DNA of 64,000 bases. Origin: Flammula alnicola (lineage: Eukaryota > Basidiomycota > Agaricomycetes > Agaricales > Strophariaceae). The stretch lies in assembly GCA_015499995.1 (NCBI GenBank), contig JADNRV010000081.1, positions 178,155 through 242,154 on the forward strand, given 5' to 3'. Shown here one piece after another: positions 20,077 through 30,659 of this stretch. Numbering within the stretch: position 1 is the stretch's first letter; each line of letters starts with the position of its first letter. The notes below the pieces were generated by a model, which did no database searches, was not told where the DNA came from, and worked only from the letters and a program-made list of their open reading frames with translations. A program made the position numbers and the translations under genes.

Positions 20077-23000
20077 ATGCAGAGCAATCAGCCGTTGCTA
20101 CTTAGCGCGACCTTGACGAGTGAGCACTAACAAGATGGCAATTAACGGCCTTGCTATTCCAAGTCACTGATTGGGATCCGATAGGGATCAAGGTCGAAGG
20201 CGACTTTGAAAAGGAGAAACCGACTGCGAAACGGCAGTACTTTGTGGAATTTCAGGTAGATGACAAGGAAGTCGTGAACTCGAAGAAGGAAACGAAAGTG
20301 GCGAAGTCGACAAATGCCGAGTCTGGTGAATTTGTGCTTACTTGGGAATGGGAAGCGGACAAGAAAGTGTCAGTACTTCAGTTTTCGTCCTCCCATTGCC
20401 TCCTAGTCGATATTGCCTACTCACCTGCCTCCTTCGATCAGCTGGTTCTCTCCCTCATCGACGATCACCATCAGGATATGTCGTAAAAGGGCGCGCTTGT
20501 TGACTTCGGTAGTTGGACTGCACACAGGCAAAGTCGTGGATTTACTCGAAAATGGTGAGTAGTACTAAGTTCTGATACGTGGATTTGTTCAAATGTTGAA
20601 ATCGATTAACCTAGATACACTTCTTGATCTGACGGATAAGAAGGGGGACGCTATTTCCGCCAAAATGAAGATGGACCTGTCTCGTGTTTCCGAGTCCGAC
20701 AGCAACATCAAAACGTTCATGGAAAAGGTCGACGCTGATGTTTCTCGGCTACCAAGCAATAAGGCTGTGGTCAACACCGCTTCGACTCTCGGGAAAGCAT
20801 TACAGTTGACGAAGAACATCATGGACAATCTCGCCCATGTACGTCGCAAGAGTCCTCCATTCATTCGGACTCATGCTGATGGGATATCGGTGATCAGGCA
20901 CACCCGATACTCAAAGCATCGTGGACTGTGTTGTCCCGCGTTTACGAGGTGAATAATTACATAGAGAACATCGCACGGAAACTGATATGGATATTTCCCG
21001 TGTAGGCTGTACAGGCGACGGATATCCAAGATGACTCCATTCGAGAACTAGCGGACATCTTACGAGAAATGCTAGGCGCTGCAAACGCGGCTCCAGACCT
21101 GCCAGTGATCGCAGACACGACCAACATTCTTGAAGAGGTCAGCCGTCAATCACTCCAAATCGCATCGCTCATAGACGAGTATACGAAATTGTGCTATGCA
21201 GGTAATTCAATCTCGTTCGAATTCGTTCTCCTATTAAATCTAGTGATCGTTTGCGTGTAGCACGGACTCTCAAGATCCAGATATCCGATGATCTCAAGTC
21301 CCGTATTGACGGGTCCAAGAAATCATGCGCCGATTTATTAGGAAAGTTCGATCGAAGAGTGGCCATTGGTTCGAACTCACAGGGGAAGGACATCAAGGAC
21401 CGCCTCGGTAGGGTTGGTACGTGGCGCCTTCTTAAGCACTCCTCTTCATGTCTGATGGTCTTTGTAGAGAATACAGTCACTACCATCAAGGACGACCAGC
21501 TGGGTACGGCTTGCTTATTGGTTTCAATAATTCAAACTGACTTTGTCAATTACGAAAGCTGAGAAGATTTATAAATGGCTTTCCGCACCTGACAGCTCCC
21601 GGAATCGAAATGAAGCGCTCGATAAACGTCAAGCCGACACCTGCTCCTGGTTTCTTGACAGCGAACAGTTTCATGGTTGGATCGAAAACCCTGGGTTTCT
21701 TTGGATCAAGGGAAAGGGTAAGGGCTTCAATACGATAAATCATATCTGTGTTAAATATTTCTACAGCGGGTTGCGGTAAAAGCATTCTATGGTGAGTTTC
21801 CTCGTTATGAGCAGTACATCATTCAGAATCACCAACCAGCTTTTCAGTGCATCTGCCGTTGATAAAGTCCTTAAGTCAGATGCATCTCTGGGAACGGCAT
21901 ACTTCTTTTTTGATGGGAGGGATTCCCAGAAAGAATTGCAGGCGCACGATAAGTGCATCCGATCCCTCATTTCACAGTTTTCGCACAAATGTAGCGATGG
22001 TATACCCACGGCGTTGGTGGATTTATACCGTCGCTGTGGAGGTCATCAGCAGCCATCAATTCGCGAACTTCAGGACACACTACAGGATATTCTCAAACAA
22101 TTCACCCATGTGTACATTATTATCGATGCTCTTGACGAATGTACTGAGCACGAAAAGACACTCAAGTGGATTGATGAAATCACCGAGACGCAGAATACGG
22201 GAGCTCTTCGGCTTCACTTGATGGTCACCAGTCGGCCCTTGCCTAACATTGAAACTGTTCTTGGGAAGATTGGAGCTGGTTGTGTAGACGTTGGAGAGGC
22301 AACTGAAAACCCGGATATTTCAACTTTTATCGAGCGCGAAGTCACGTCAAAATTTGAGCGTTGGAACGAAAAGACGCAAGAAGACATAAAAACTGCAATT
22401 ATCCAAGGCGCGGACGGATCGTGTGTTCATCTCAACAATCTGATACATTGTTGAATTGCCACTAATTATTGATCATCCCCTAGATTTCGATGGGTTTCAT
22501 TACAACTTGGTGCGTTGGCCAAATGCCTCAGCCCTCATGAAGTGAAGACGCAGCTAGCCCGCCTACCCAAGGGTCTAGACGAGACATACAAACGGATACT
22601 GGCAACTATTGACAGGGACTATATCCATGATACCAGAGTATTCCTGCAGTGGCTGGCCTTTTCGAAGCGGCCAATGGAAGTTACCGAGATTGCTGAAGCT
22701 GTCACCGTGGACTTGGAGTCAGAAGATGGACCGGTTTACAAAGCTGCGCGTCGGTACCAGGATCCACGGGGCATATTGTTGAGATGCTCCAGTCTCGTCA
22801 CTGAATCACAAGGTATGGTGGCCCGCTGGATATTGTATAATGATGGCATTTGTTGACAGGTAAGACAGGGACCATAAAGCTTTCACACTTCTCCGTCAAA
22901 GAGTATCTGCTCTCAGTGGATGTCGAGACAAATTTCAGTATTAGCGAGGAAGACGCTCATTCAATGATTGCCCAAATCTCAGTTGCATATCTTCTACAAT

Positions 23001-24751
23001 TCGACTCGTTTGTGCCGCTGACGCATGCTGTACTAGATAGTGCACCACTTGCACAGTACGCAGCAGAGTACTGGATCTCCCATATGGCATCTGGAGACAT
23101 CGGTACACCAGGAATCACCTTGATAATGAAATTGTTCGACCAAGAGATCGCTCCATTCATCAATTGGGTCCGAATTTGGGATTTAGATTACCCATGGGTC
23201 AGGAGCATGCTATCAAGACACCAGTCTGAAATTGCACCCCCTCTTTACTATGCTTCCCTAGCTGATCTACAACGTGTGTCAGAACAGCTCCTCGAGAAAG
23301 GGGCAGAGGTGAATACACAAGGAGGAGAATGTGGTAATGCACTCCAGGCGGCGACGTTTGGAGGTCACGAGGAGATTGTGAAGCTGCTGCTCGAGAAGGG
23401 GGCAGAGGTGAATGCACAGGGAGGATTTTATGGTAATGCACTCCAGGCGGCGTCATACCAAGGTTCCGAGGCGATCGCGAAGCTGCTGCTCGAGAGGGGG
23501 GCGGAGGTGAATGCACAGGGAGGAATATATGGTAATGCACTCCAGGCAGCGTCGTTTGAAGGTCACGAGGCGATCGTGGAACTGCTACTCGAGAAGGGGG
23601 GGGACGTGAATGCACAGGGAGGATATTATGGCAATGCACTCCAGGCGGCGGCGTACCGAGGTCACGAGGCAGTCGTGAAGCTGCTGCTCGAGAAGGGGGC
23701 GGAGGCGAATGCACAGGGAGGATGTTATGGTAATGCACTCCAGGCGGCATCGTGTGAATGTCACGAGGCGATTGTGAAGCTGCTGCTCGAGAAGGGGGCA
23801 GAGGTGAATGCAGAGGGAGGAAATTTTGGTAATGCATTCCAAGCGGCGTCGAAGCAAGGTTCTGAGGTGATCATGAAGCTGCTACTCGAGAAGGGGGCAG
23901 AGGTGGACGCACAGGGAGGATATTTTGGTAATGCACTCCAGGCGGCATCGTGTGGAGGTCATGAGGCAATCATGAAGCTGCTACTCGAGAAGGGGCTGGA
24001 CGTGAATGCACAGGGAGGATATTATGGCAATGCACTCCAGGCGGCGTCGTACCGAGGTCACGAGGCGGTCGTGAAGCTGCTACTCGAGAAGGCGGCGGAC
24101 GTGAATGCACGGGGAGGATTTTATGGTAATGCACTCCAGGCGGCGTCATTTCGAGGTCACGAGGCGATCATGAAGCTGCTGCTCGAGAAGGGGGCGGAGG
24201 TGAATGCACAGGGAGGACAGTTTGGCAATGCACTCCAGGCGGCGTCGTACCAAGGTTCTGAGGCGATCATGAAGCTGCTGCTCGAGAAGGCAGAGGAGGT
24301 GAATGCACAGGGGGGATATTATGGTAATGCACTCCAGGCGGCGTCGAGTGGAGGTCACAAGGTGATCGTGAAGATGCTCCTCGAGAAGGCAGCAGAGGTG
24401 AATGCACAGGGAGGACTTTATGGCAATGCACTCCAGGCGGCGTCGTTTGGAGGTCACGAGGCAATCGTTAAGCTGCTGCTCAAGTGGGGGGCGGGGGTGA
24501 ATGCACAGGGAGGAGTTTATGGTAATGCACTCCAGGCAGCGTCGAAAGGAGGACACGAGGCAATCGTGAAGCTGCTACTTGAGAGTGGGGCCCGGGTGGA
24601 GGTGAGTCCAAAGATAGTTGGTGCAGCATCAAGATTTGGTTGACAGGACATTCTTGAGCAGATCATGGAGACGGACTCAGAGGATGAAGCCGACTCATTA
24701 TTATCAAGAGAAACATTTTCAGATGCTGATGCCTTACTTGAAACACTCTGA
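20077..24751 (+). CDS. NLR protein: C2-like, helical, NACHT, ankyrin repeats
   Basis: Exons read: 20077-20119, 20164-20386, 20442-20554, 20615-20838, 20898-20948, 21006-21201, 21261-21416, 21468-21503, 21559-21717, 21767-21791, 21848-22420, 22484-22812, 22860-24601, 24647-24751 (1324 residues, open throughout). The exon 2 donor (GTCCTC) is weak and that junction is tentative. Residues 1 to about 125 look C2-like (LLLSATLTITDWDPIGIKVE, TWEWEADKKVSVL, GKVVDLLEND). A helical region follows, then NACHT with Walker A GKAGCGKS near 398-406 and Walker B YIIIDALDEC near 503. Thirteen ankyrin repeats span about 863-1289, and an acidic tail ends in LLETL. Such NLRs sense non-self or invaders and start a defence or incompatibility response. 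The N-terminal domain is my least certain call. Confidence 0.85.
23321..24601 (+). repeat. Thirteen 99-bp ankyrin repeats
   Basis: Each unit encodes 33 residues on the pattern GG-x-(Y/F)-GNALQAAS-x-x-GHEAIVKLLLEKGAEVNAQ. The DNA of the units is nearly identical, and differences are concentrated at repeat positions 3, 13 and 14. Such uniformity points to ongoing exchange between repeats (unequal crossover or gene conversion). Confidence 0.95.
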
Positions 24752-25440
24752 CTGCTTATATGGAATGGAGATTTTGGTTATGGGACATGTAGCTATCGTA
24801 TATTCATTCAAATCATAGTCCAATTGTACAGAGGGCCTTGAACATTTCAGGGGACAGCGGCTGACAAACGGCCAGAAGATCTTACTACCGCGTTCATTCT
24901 ATTAGCTAGCTCGAGGAGAGTTGGCACTGAGTAAAGACACTGCAACGGGGGCGGCGCAAACAAAGGGAATGTCAATGTGTCGACGAGGTAGCGTTTGTTC
25001 ATGACGGATGAGGTGTCTGCAATGGGAACTTCGATATCTTGAAAAAGTGTTAGCTAATGTTCGAAAAGCTATTGATGTGGACGTACGGTTGCTGATATCC
25101 CAGAGCGTAGGCCCTTTATGCCTCATATTTCTCAACCTTCAAGCGTTGACATCGTCGACTTCGAAGGTGGTATGCCAGAGGGTAAAAGTAATGGTGGGGG
25201 GTTGAGCGATAGGTACCTCATACGGACAAGGAAGCGCCATGAGATTCGCTTTTGACCCTCCACCGACTTCTTGCGCTCGGCTATGACCTCCGTAATCGAT
25301 TCCTTCTTCTGCTGCTCCGACTCGGCTAGGTGGTGGAGGCCGTGGCAGCAGCAGCGGGCTGTCTATTTCGCTAGAGCCGAGCCTCAAGACTATCGATCTT
25401 ATCCTCCAATCCTCGAATCATGCACTGAGCAGAGCCTTGA
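24752..25440. other. Intergenic, 3' of the NLR gene
   Basis: The minus strand has moderately long frames (25139-25387, 24902-25135) that continue the unrecognised gene of 25440-25771 past two in-frame stops, for example GGSKANLMALPCPYEVPIAQ. They may be its degraded 3' part. I see no other gene. Confidence 0.4.
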
Positions 25441-28400
25441 GGGCGTTAGTGACAGCCAATACGGCTGACAACTGCTGTGATAGCTCGAGGACCTAGTCGG
25501 AGACATCGTCCTTCTCTGCCTTGATGCCGTCGAAAGTAATGGAGGCGGATGTGATCTGGGAGTGTGATGATAATGATGAGCTCCGAGACGTGTTGAATAA
25601 TGTCGAATGGAGGTTTTGCGAGCCGTCAGAGTCGTAAGCCCATGCGAGTAGGTTCAGGAATGCGTGGCCGTGCAGCAGCGAGGTCCTCCCATCGTCGTCC
25701 CTCAGCTTCAGCATCTGTCGCAGCGACACGTCACCATGCAGCTCTCGTGTTTGGCGCTCCTGGTTTGGCACTCCTGGTTTGTGGTTCCCGTTCTCCTCCG
25801 CTAGTTGCCCCTCATCCCATCCTCCGCAGACCGCAGCTCGCGTGATACATTAGTCGAGGTGCTCCATGCATTGTCATCACAACCGTCTGAGTCGTCCTCC
25901 CCCACACCCCGAGGCTTGTGCTCCAGATCATGATGTCTGGCCTCCTGGTGCTCTGGGTGAAAGAGTGATTTGTGTGACTATGTGAATTGGGTTTCTCGGA
26001 GTTGAGTCTGGATGTCGTCGACGATGGAAGAGGTCAGAGGGGTTCCGAATTGCCAGTCAGGTGACGTAGAAGTGGCCTCCTGAGGTGGGCGGACAGGTGG
26101 TAAATGCGTTGGGAATGGAGGAAGGTGGTGAACCTCGAAAGGTAGTCAGAATATGCCATGTACGCACAATGTAAGAAAACATACTAAAGAACAACATCGG
26201 GTATATCGTTCATTATCCCGACAAGACTCGTCCGCTCCGCGGCCATCTTGCGGCTTTTCTGCGTCTCCATGTAGTTGACTAAGTATAGTGTCGAGGGGGC
26301 AGAGCTTCACATGAGCGGTGGAAGCTGAAGCCGTTTTGCTAATGGGGTTACTACTTGGGGTCTTTCGCTGAGAACGCGCACACGACATGTGCGGCGACTC
26401 TGTAGTCAGTGTCGTTGTCCTTGCCTGACGATAGCGATTACTGGATTGCGGCATAATGGCACAAGTCAGCCTACGGCCTGGGGATAACTCGAAAAGACAT
26501 AAGCTTACGCACCACGATGTCGTCGCTCTCGAGTCTGTAGCAGGGGGTGTAATAGGCTCTGCACTGAGTCTATTCGGGCTAACGATTGCGTTCACAGTTG
26601 GAGGAGCAAACGAGGGGTGGATGCTGATGGGACGGGTGAGAGCCTAGTGCTGGTCTTTGAAGGAACGGCGGCGATATTATTAGCTGAGAAAGCTCCTAGG
26701 AAATGAGGTAAGTACCCCCACTGAATCATAGTAACAAACATTATAACTAACCTCTTGTTTTCCATCGTTTTTTTGTGTTCTGTTTTCCCCATTGTCTCCT
26801 ACGCTCTTTCTCTCCGCTGTTCGACTGCGCAAGATTGCACGCTTCGCCACCGTATCATGCCCCATCCGCCCACTGCACGGCACTTCGTCGCAAACTGTCG
26901 CTGCGACATTACATTTCACGCACAGACGCAGAGACACATAGACGAGACTCACGCCTGGTCAGAGAGGCCATGAGTGACAAAATTGCGGCTGGAATTTGGG
27001 CGGTGAATGCGCAGCTCGTTTCAAATTCCCAACGAAGCCCGCGTAGTAGGGAAAGAAAAGGTCGGGCCAGTCAACGTTTTCTCCCTCTACTTAAGTCTCG
27101 TCACTGAGAACGTGTGGTGGACGCAGCCACGTTTGGCGTTTGGCAGTTGCGTGGGATTTGGATTCGTAGCGGGCAGGTAGGAGCCCAGGGGGGTTTCACT
27201 TGATTTCGGACAATATGGGTGGGAGACATGCTTGTAAGACGTCTGTAGAATGTCGGCAGCCTCAGAGGGTACAAACGCTGAGATAGTCTAGATAGAAGCA
27301 TAAGTTCAAATAGAAAACCTGATACGTACCTCGTAGGAAGCCGTCGTCCTTGGCTCCTTTGAACGCTGCTTATTCGTCGTAGAATATTGTGACCAAGGTA
27401 TTGTGAGTACGTTCCGGTTAACAGGCTGGCACAAACAATGGGCAGCTCGGGCCGACTGATATCCGCTCAATTCTCATTCTATCCGCAACATCCATGTAAC
27501 GCTTCGCAATACAACTCCTGCGGATGCTTCGCTCTTCAGCAACGCCCTCTTCGATATCTCTTCTTTTCATACTCCTTTCTCGCATCTCTCACAATGTCGG
27601 AAACCGAACGTTCTACTTCCAAGTTCCCGCGGCTCCAGTGCTTTCCTATGTTTCGTCCACTTCTATCCTTGCCAGGAGTTTTTCTCCAGCAATCTACATG
27701 ACGAGGAGGACTTGGGTAGCATCCGCCAAGTCTCTGTCTCCCGCGATGTTAAGCTGGAATCTCGTCCCGTCGACATCTTTGTCACCTTCTGTCACCTGAG
27801 ATAGAACCCATTCTCAGCCAAAACCAAGTGCGTTGCTTGCCCACTAATGTTACACGATCCTCTTGATCGCGTATCTGTCTTCAAATCCCTCCAGGTGTAC
27901 TCCATATGCTGTGATGGTGCAGGCAACCTTCGTTCTCTATCTCACGACACCAGCGAGGCTCGTCCTGACTCGAACGAAAAAGAAGGAATCAGGGAACACA
28001 TACATAGCCTCTGAAAATGCACGAGTCAGTATTCGTGCCATTCCTTCCCCTTGTCGTCATCGTTGACTCTTCTACACTTCTCCAGTGGACGTGGTGGAAT
28101 CGGCTGCCGGCAACATCAAACATTCGCGTTCGCGTGATCCATATTGCAGCTCACTCTCGCTTATCGTTCGCAGAGCACCAGCCCTGACAGACAGTGCGTA
28201 CATTTTTACTACCTCTTCCCTGTATCGTCGAATTGACCATAAAACTACTACCTCTAGTCACTCCACTCGCTGGGCAGAACCGCGAATCTTATACAGACCA
28301 CAAAACCCGCTATTGAATGTTATTCGCGTGACCATGAACCACCAGAGTTCGAATCTACTGGCCGTGGCGGTGTGGAAATAATCGTCTGCAAACGGTCCAC
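25440..28400. repeat. Inverted copy of 10936-13454 (broken unrecognised genes)
   Basis: Two divergent sets of peptides correspond to the left copy. The minus strand (25493-26800) has LLHGHAFLNLLAWAYD, a Pro/Ser/Thr-rich part, an intron with a GTAAGC donor near 26510, and SPVPSAS. The plus strand (27100-28380) has SSGRLISAQFSFYPQ, VESAAGNIKHSRSRDPY and LYRRIDHKTTTSS. This copy is longer than the left one around 26650-27120. In-frame stops (a TAG after KDDVSD, a TGA after KALLSA) break the minus-strand gene. Family unknown. Confidence 0.7.
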
Positions 28401-28539
28401 GTCCCGCTGAAAGTCCGTAGTGTGAACTACGGTCTACACTGGGCAAGTGGACTCAGGAGACGAGACGGAAAGGACCCACGTGTGCCTATTGGAGAGCTAA
28501 CGACAATACGGTACAGGAAGGAAGGAGAATGAATCCAGC

Positions 28540-29305
28540 TTGTTTCGAACGCTCACTATTGAAACTGCTGAAGGAAGCAGGACACCAACTGACGATTACT
28601 GGTGCATGAGCGCTCGGCGAGCGCGTGGAAAATACGGTAACATCCGGGGGTCGACAGCCGGACCAGAGTAGAACACGTACGAGTCATTTTGCATGGCTTC
28701 ACCCATCGTCCCAACTGAGCTGATACGTCCAATAATCGAGAACATCACTTCTATACCAACACTACACTCCTTATGTCTATCCTCCAAGCTTCTGCGCTCA
28801 GAAACTGAGCCGATCCTCTACCGTTCCTCACCACGATCGTCGACAACCAACGATTGGCCGATCTCGTTCGCGTATTTCATAGTAAAGACGTGATCAGGGA
28901 TGGAATGCTATCAAAACTTACGAAATCTGGGCTCGAGCGCATGGTACCACGAAGAGACGCATGATGAATTTATCAGGATCATCTTGGGTCGTCAAGTCTT
29001 CTTGAAGCATCTCAGATGGTGGGGTCGTAATAGTGTGGCCAACCCGCCAATCATGTCCTCGTTATGGGTCCCAACTCTGCTCACTTTGTCTGCCGAGGGA
29101 TATACACCGCTGGCTCTCCTTCCCGGGAGGTGCATCCGTCATTTGCACTGGATAAGACCCAGTCGCCACGACATTGGCCTTCAGATGTCCAATATTAGGC
29201 AGGAACTTGGCCAGCTGCTTTCGTTGTGGCTTAATCTGGACCACGGTAGCGGAAGTTTCAGGCTCGTGGCCGGGTCTCTCAGCTCTCTGGAGTTTTTGGC
29301 AGGCA
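28540..29305 (+). pseudogene. Second F-box-like gene copy, broken
   Basis: Direct-orientation copy of 3264-4180. The ATG at 28693 begins the same MASPIVPTELIRPIIENITS as the intact gene. A deletion of about 30 bp after PILYRS shifts the frame and brings an early stop at 28893; a second deletion removes the part before WYHEETHDEFIRIILGRQVF. Later text (LRWWGRNSVANPPIMSSLWV) is still recognisable. Similarity ends at about 29305, within SSLEFL, before the intron of the intact gene, so the last exon is missing. Confidence 0.88.
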
Positions 29306-29399
29306 ATTGTGTCCTTTTGATGTATAAGAACCCAGTAGTAGCTGTAAAGTCCTTGTCAACAAAATGCAGTAACCAGCGGGGATGTATTAATTCATGAGG

Positions 29400-29660
29400 C
29401 CTGTACCAGCCAAGATTTCCTTCGCTTTTCAATCGATAAATCCCTTTCAATTTATCTATCCTTTCTACCCACCCTGGTTCATTCGATAGATTAATTCATC
29501 CTCATAGAGGATAAATTTGTACATCCCTTCGACGAATAAATGGCCTTCCTTTTTTCTTCCCCTCATGCATTAATCCATTCTCCCTATCCATCCTGATGTT
29601 CGATGAATAAATGCGCTCCGATTTGTTCATCCCATCTAAATATATCCCACGCATTAATCC
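29400..29660. repeat. Palindromic repeat tract, left part
   Basis: Repeated imperfect palindromes of the form GATGAATAAATG-CGCTCC-ATTTGTTCATC, separated by variants of CCATTCTCC and ATTAATCC. The tract continues at 35756 after the hAT insertion. The pieces on both sides of the insertion belong to one original tract. Confidence 0.75.
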
Positions 29661-29668
29661 ATTCTCCT
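29661..29668. repeat. hAT target-site duplication, left
   Basis: ATTCTCCT directly before the element end TAGGGATTG. The same eight bases follow the other end at 35748-35755. Eight-base duplications are diagnostic of hAT transposons. Confidence 0.92.
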
Positions 29669-29868
29669 TAGGGATTGTCACGGGTGGGGGTAACCCGCCC
29701 GGGTAGCGGGTCAGGGTTTTGGGGGTACGGGTCAGGGTAACAGTCTTTGTACCCGAGGAAAACCCATACCCGTTGGGCGGGTTATGGCGGGTTTGCCATA
29801 AATAGAAATGCCATATGTAGGCCAAATTATCGACGGTGTCCTCATCTAATATGTAGACTACTATACAG

Positions 29869-30514
29869 TAGTGATGTGCCGGCTCCGGCCTGAGGCCAGA
29901 AGCCGAGCCAAGCCGGGCCCAAAGAAGCCGGGCCAAGCCGGGCCAAAGGTATTGGCCTGGAGCCGGCTTTGGCCCGGCCTGAAGTTTTGAAAAGCCCGAG
30001 CCGTCGGCCCAGGCCGGGGCTTTCTGCAGGATTTTTGTTGAATTTAAACGGAGAAAAATTGACCTTTGAGTAACCAAAACTTACTTTTGTACTGTACTTT
30101 CATGAAAGTTTGGTCTAATAATAGTTTTAAAGTCAGTTTGATGACGACTTGATCGTGTGGTAATGTGGCCATGCATTGACGGACAAGTCCGGCTGAGTTT
30201 GAAATACCATCAATGTTCATTTTGGGTGCGAAAACAGGTTGCAGGTGGTATTGCACGTTGACAACATGCCTTAGGCACCCGTATATTAGTTAAATATGTA
30301 CTTTAGAGTTGCATCTACGTGTAGATATCAAAATATTTTTATTATATTATGTTTTAGCTAATTTGTCAGCAAAGCCCCGGCTTGAGCCAAAGCCGGGCCG
30401 GGCCAAGCCTGATTTCCGGCTTTTGGCCCGGCTCGTGATTTGACCAAGCCTGAGCCGCCTAAAGCCGGGCCAAAGCCGGGGCTTTCAGGCCAAGCCGGAG
30501 CCGGCACATCACTA
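29869..30514. mobile_element. Non-autonomous hAT MITE (646 bp)
   Basis: Terminal inverted repeats begin TAGTGATGTGCCGGCTCCGG at both ends and the element is flanked by the 8-bp duplication CTATACAG (29861-29868 and 30515-30522). Subterminal GC-rich repeats around AAGCCGGGCC occur near both ends, and the middle is AT-rich. No coding potential. It is nested in the larger hAT element. Confidence 0.93.
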
Positions 30515-30659
30515 CTATACAGTACCAAGCCCCCATCACGGAAGCAAATGTTTCTAGAGGGTAATACACAGCTAGTACGTTCTCTTCGAGAGCTTACATT
30601 CAACCAAACATTGGACTTGCTCATAAAAAAATCAATCATCCATTACCTTTCATCTCGCC

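Larger units (their letters stand above)
17310..20154. repeat. Right arm of the large inverted duplication
   Basis: Reverse-complement match to 1-1950. It contains two tandem units, 17310-18410 and 18410-19200. Each starts with a PHO88 fragment and continues with a shared tract including the phrase ATTGCAATATTGCAAGTCGAAC; the left arm has only one unit. The arm ends inside intron 1 of the complete NLR gene, so the duplication carried the whole upstream region and first exon. Confidence 0.85.

Noticed and set aside
23199..24556. Long minus-strand ORFs opposite the ankyrin repeats
   Set aside because: They mirror the 99-bp repeat periodicity and follow from codon bias of the plus-strand gene; no domain is recognisable.
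29690..29780. Telomere-like GGGTTA/GGGTAA runs
   Set aside because: They are subterminal repeats of the hAT element (GGGTACGGGT type), bounded by its target duplication, and not a (TTAGGG)n array.
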